From positions 868,001 to 932,000 of the forward strand of contig NZ_CP109467.1 in NCBI RefSeq assembly GCF_036227325.1: 64,000 nt of DNA, written 5' to 3'. Positions 63,776 through 64,000 of this stretch are shown here, in pieces. This DNA comes from Streptomyces sp. NBC_01465 (GTDB taxonomy: Bacteria; Actinomycetota; Actinomycetes; Streptomycetales; Streptomycetaceae). The notes under the pieces are model-generated. The model ran no database searches. It had not been told where the DNA came from and was given only the letters and a program-made list of their open reading frames with translations. Each line of letters begins with the position of its first letter. Position 1 is the first letter of the stretch. Position numbers and translations under genes: made by a program.

Positions 63776-63809
63776 GATGCCCGGGGGCCGCACAGCCCTC
63801 GCAGGCATC
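63776..63809 (+). promoter_or_regulatory. Structured leader upstream of the DUF349 gene
   Basis: GATGCC (63776-63781) pairs with GGCATC (63804-63809), and CGGGGG (63782-63787) with CCCTCG (63796-63801). This gives a 12-bp helix with one G-U pair, a CA bulge and an 8-nt loop. It ends 17 nt before the start codon, just ahead of the GGAGG site. Confidence 0.45.
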
Positions 63810-63826
63810 ATGTGGATGGAGGCGCT

Positions 63827-64000
63827 GTGAGCAGCGACCCGTGGGGCCGTGTCGACGAGACAGGCACCGTGTACGTGCGTACTGCCGATGGCGAGAAGGT
63901 CGTCGGCTCGTGGCAGGCAGGCTCTCCCGAGGAGGCTCTGGCCTACTTCGAGCGCAAGTACGAGGGCCTGGTGGTCGAGATCGGCCTCCTCGAACGTCGG
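63827..64000 (+). CDS. DUF349 domain protein, 5' part only
   Basis: The 58 visible codons begin (GTG) VSSDPWGRVDETGTVYVRTADGEKVVGSWQ and continue AGSPEEALAYFERKYEGLVVEIGLLERR to the window edge. This is the start of the long helical DUF349 proteins found next to the cyclophilin gene and relA in Streptomyces. GGAGG lies 5-10 nt upstream. The function of DUF349 is unknown. Confidence 0.82.
   Translation, partial: MSSDPWGRVDETGTVYVRTADGEKVVGSWQAGSPEEALAYFERKYEGLVVEIGLLERR

Overview
The window is a high-GC actinobacterial chromosome segment, almost certainly Streptomyces. It encodes BldD with an intact c-di-GMP signature, the Streptomyces integration host factor sIHF, many GTG and TTG starts and 4-nt ATGA/GTGA overlaps. 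From memory, the backbone order (guaB1, rpe, rsmB-fmt, priA, metK, coaBC, rpoZ, gmk, sihf, pyr operon, bldD, nusB, efp, aro genes, mltG, ruvX, alaS, rpsD, rarA, hisS, cyclophilin, DUF349) follows the S. coelicolor SCO1461-SCO1511 core region. No rRNA, tRNA, CRISPR array, insertion sequence or prophage was found.

Layout. 1-852: 3'-truncated guaB1-type gene. 1061-10118: carbohydrate island with a secreted GH9-GH6 cellulase operon (minus strand), divergent from an ABC sugar importer operon (solute-binding lipoprotein and two permeases) that continues into a cytoplasmic GH1 beta-glucosidase and a LacI regulator. It looks like a complete cello-oligosaccharide route: cleave outside, import, hydrolyse inside, repress by LacI. 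10134-17434: SorC regulator, rpe, MMPL exporter, rsmB, fmt and a small HTH protein. 17514-23726: priA, metK, coaBC, rpoZ, gmk, sihf. 24015-33944: pyrimidine operon pyrR-pyrB-pyrC-PH-like membrane protein-carA-carB-pyrD-pyrF, with a PyrR-binding-loop-like sequence in the pyrR leader. 34165-34662: bldD with two BldD boxes on its own promoter.

34742-37557: a two-gene unit joining a PLP enzyme that resembles sphingosine-1-phosphate lyase to a GPH-type transporter. 37651-50615: a long minus-strand housekeeping stretch (nusB, efp, M24 protein, P-loop protein, aroQ-aroB-aroK-aroC-aroE, mltG, ruvX, alaS, two small envelope proteins). 50718-54364: a STAND/TPR protein convergent with rpsD, then an iron-box-controlled HugZ/DUF2470-type gene. 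54366-57098: secreted HNH nuclease-like lipoprotein, rarA, VKOR-family protein. 57236-60745: ABC-2 exporter with a NarL-type two-component system behind a perfect 20-bp palindrome. 60799-64000: hisS, MBL hydrolase, cyclophilin and the start of a DUF349 gene.

The most interesting points are an almost perfect iron box between rpsD and the DUF2470 gene, the S1P-lyase-like/transporter pair, an M24 'peptidase' with substituted metal ligands, the palindrome in front of the ABC/two-component operon, and two different operator architectures in the cellulose island. All family assignments come from motif recognition in translated sequence; no database search was run.
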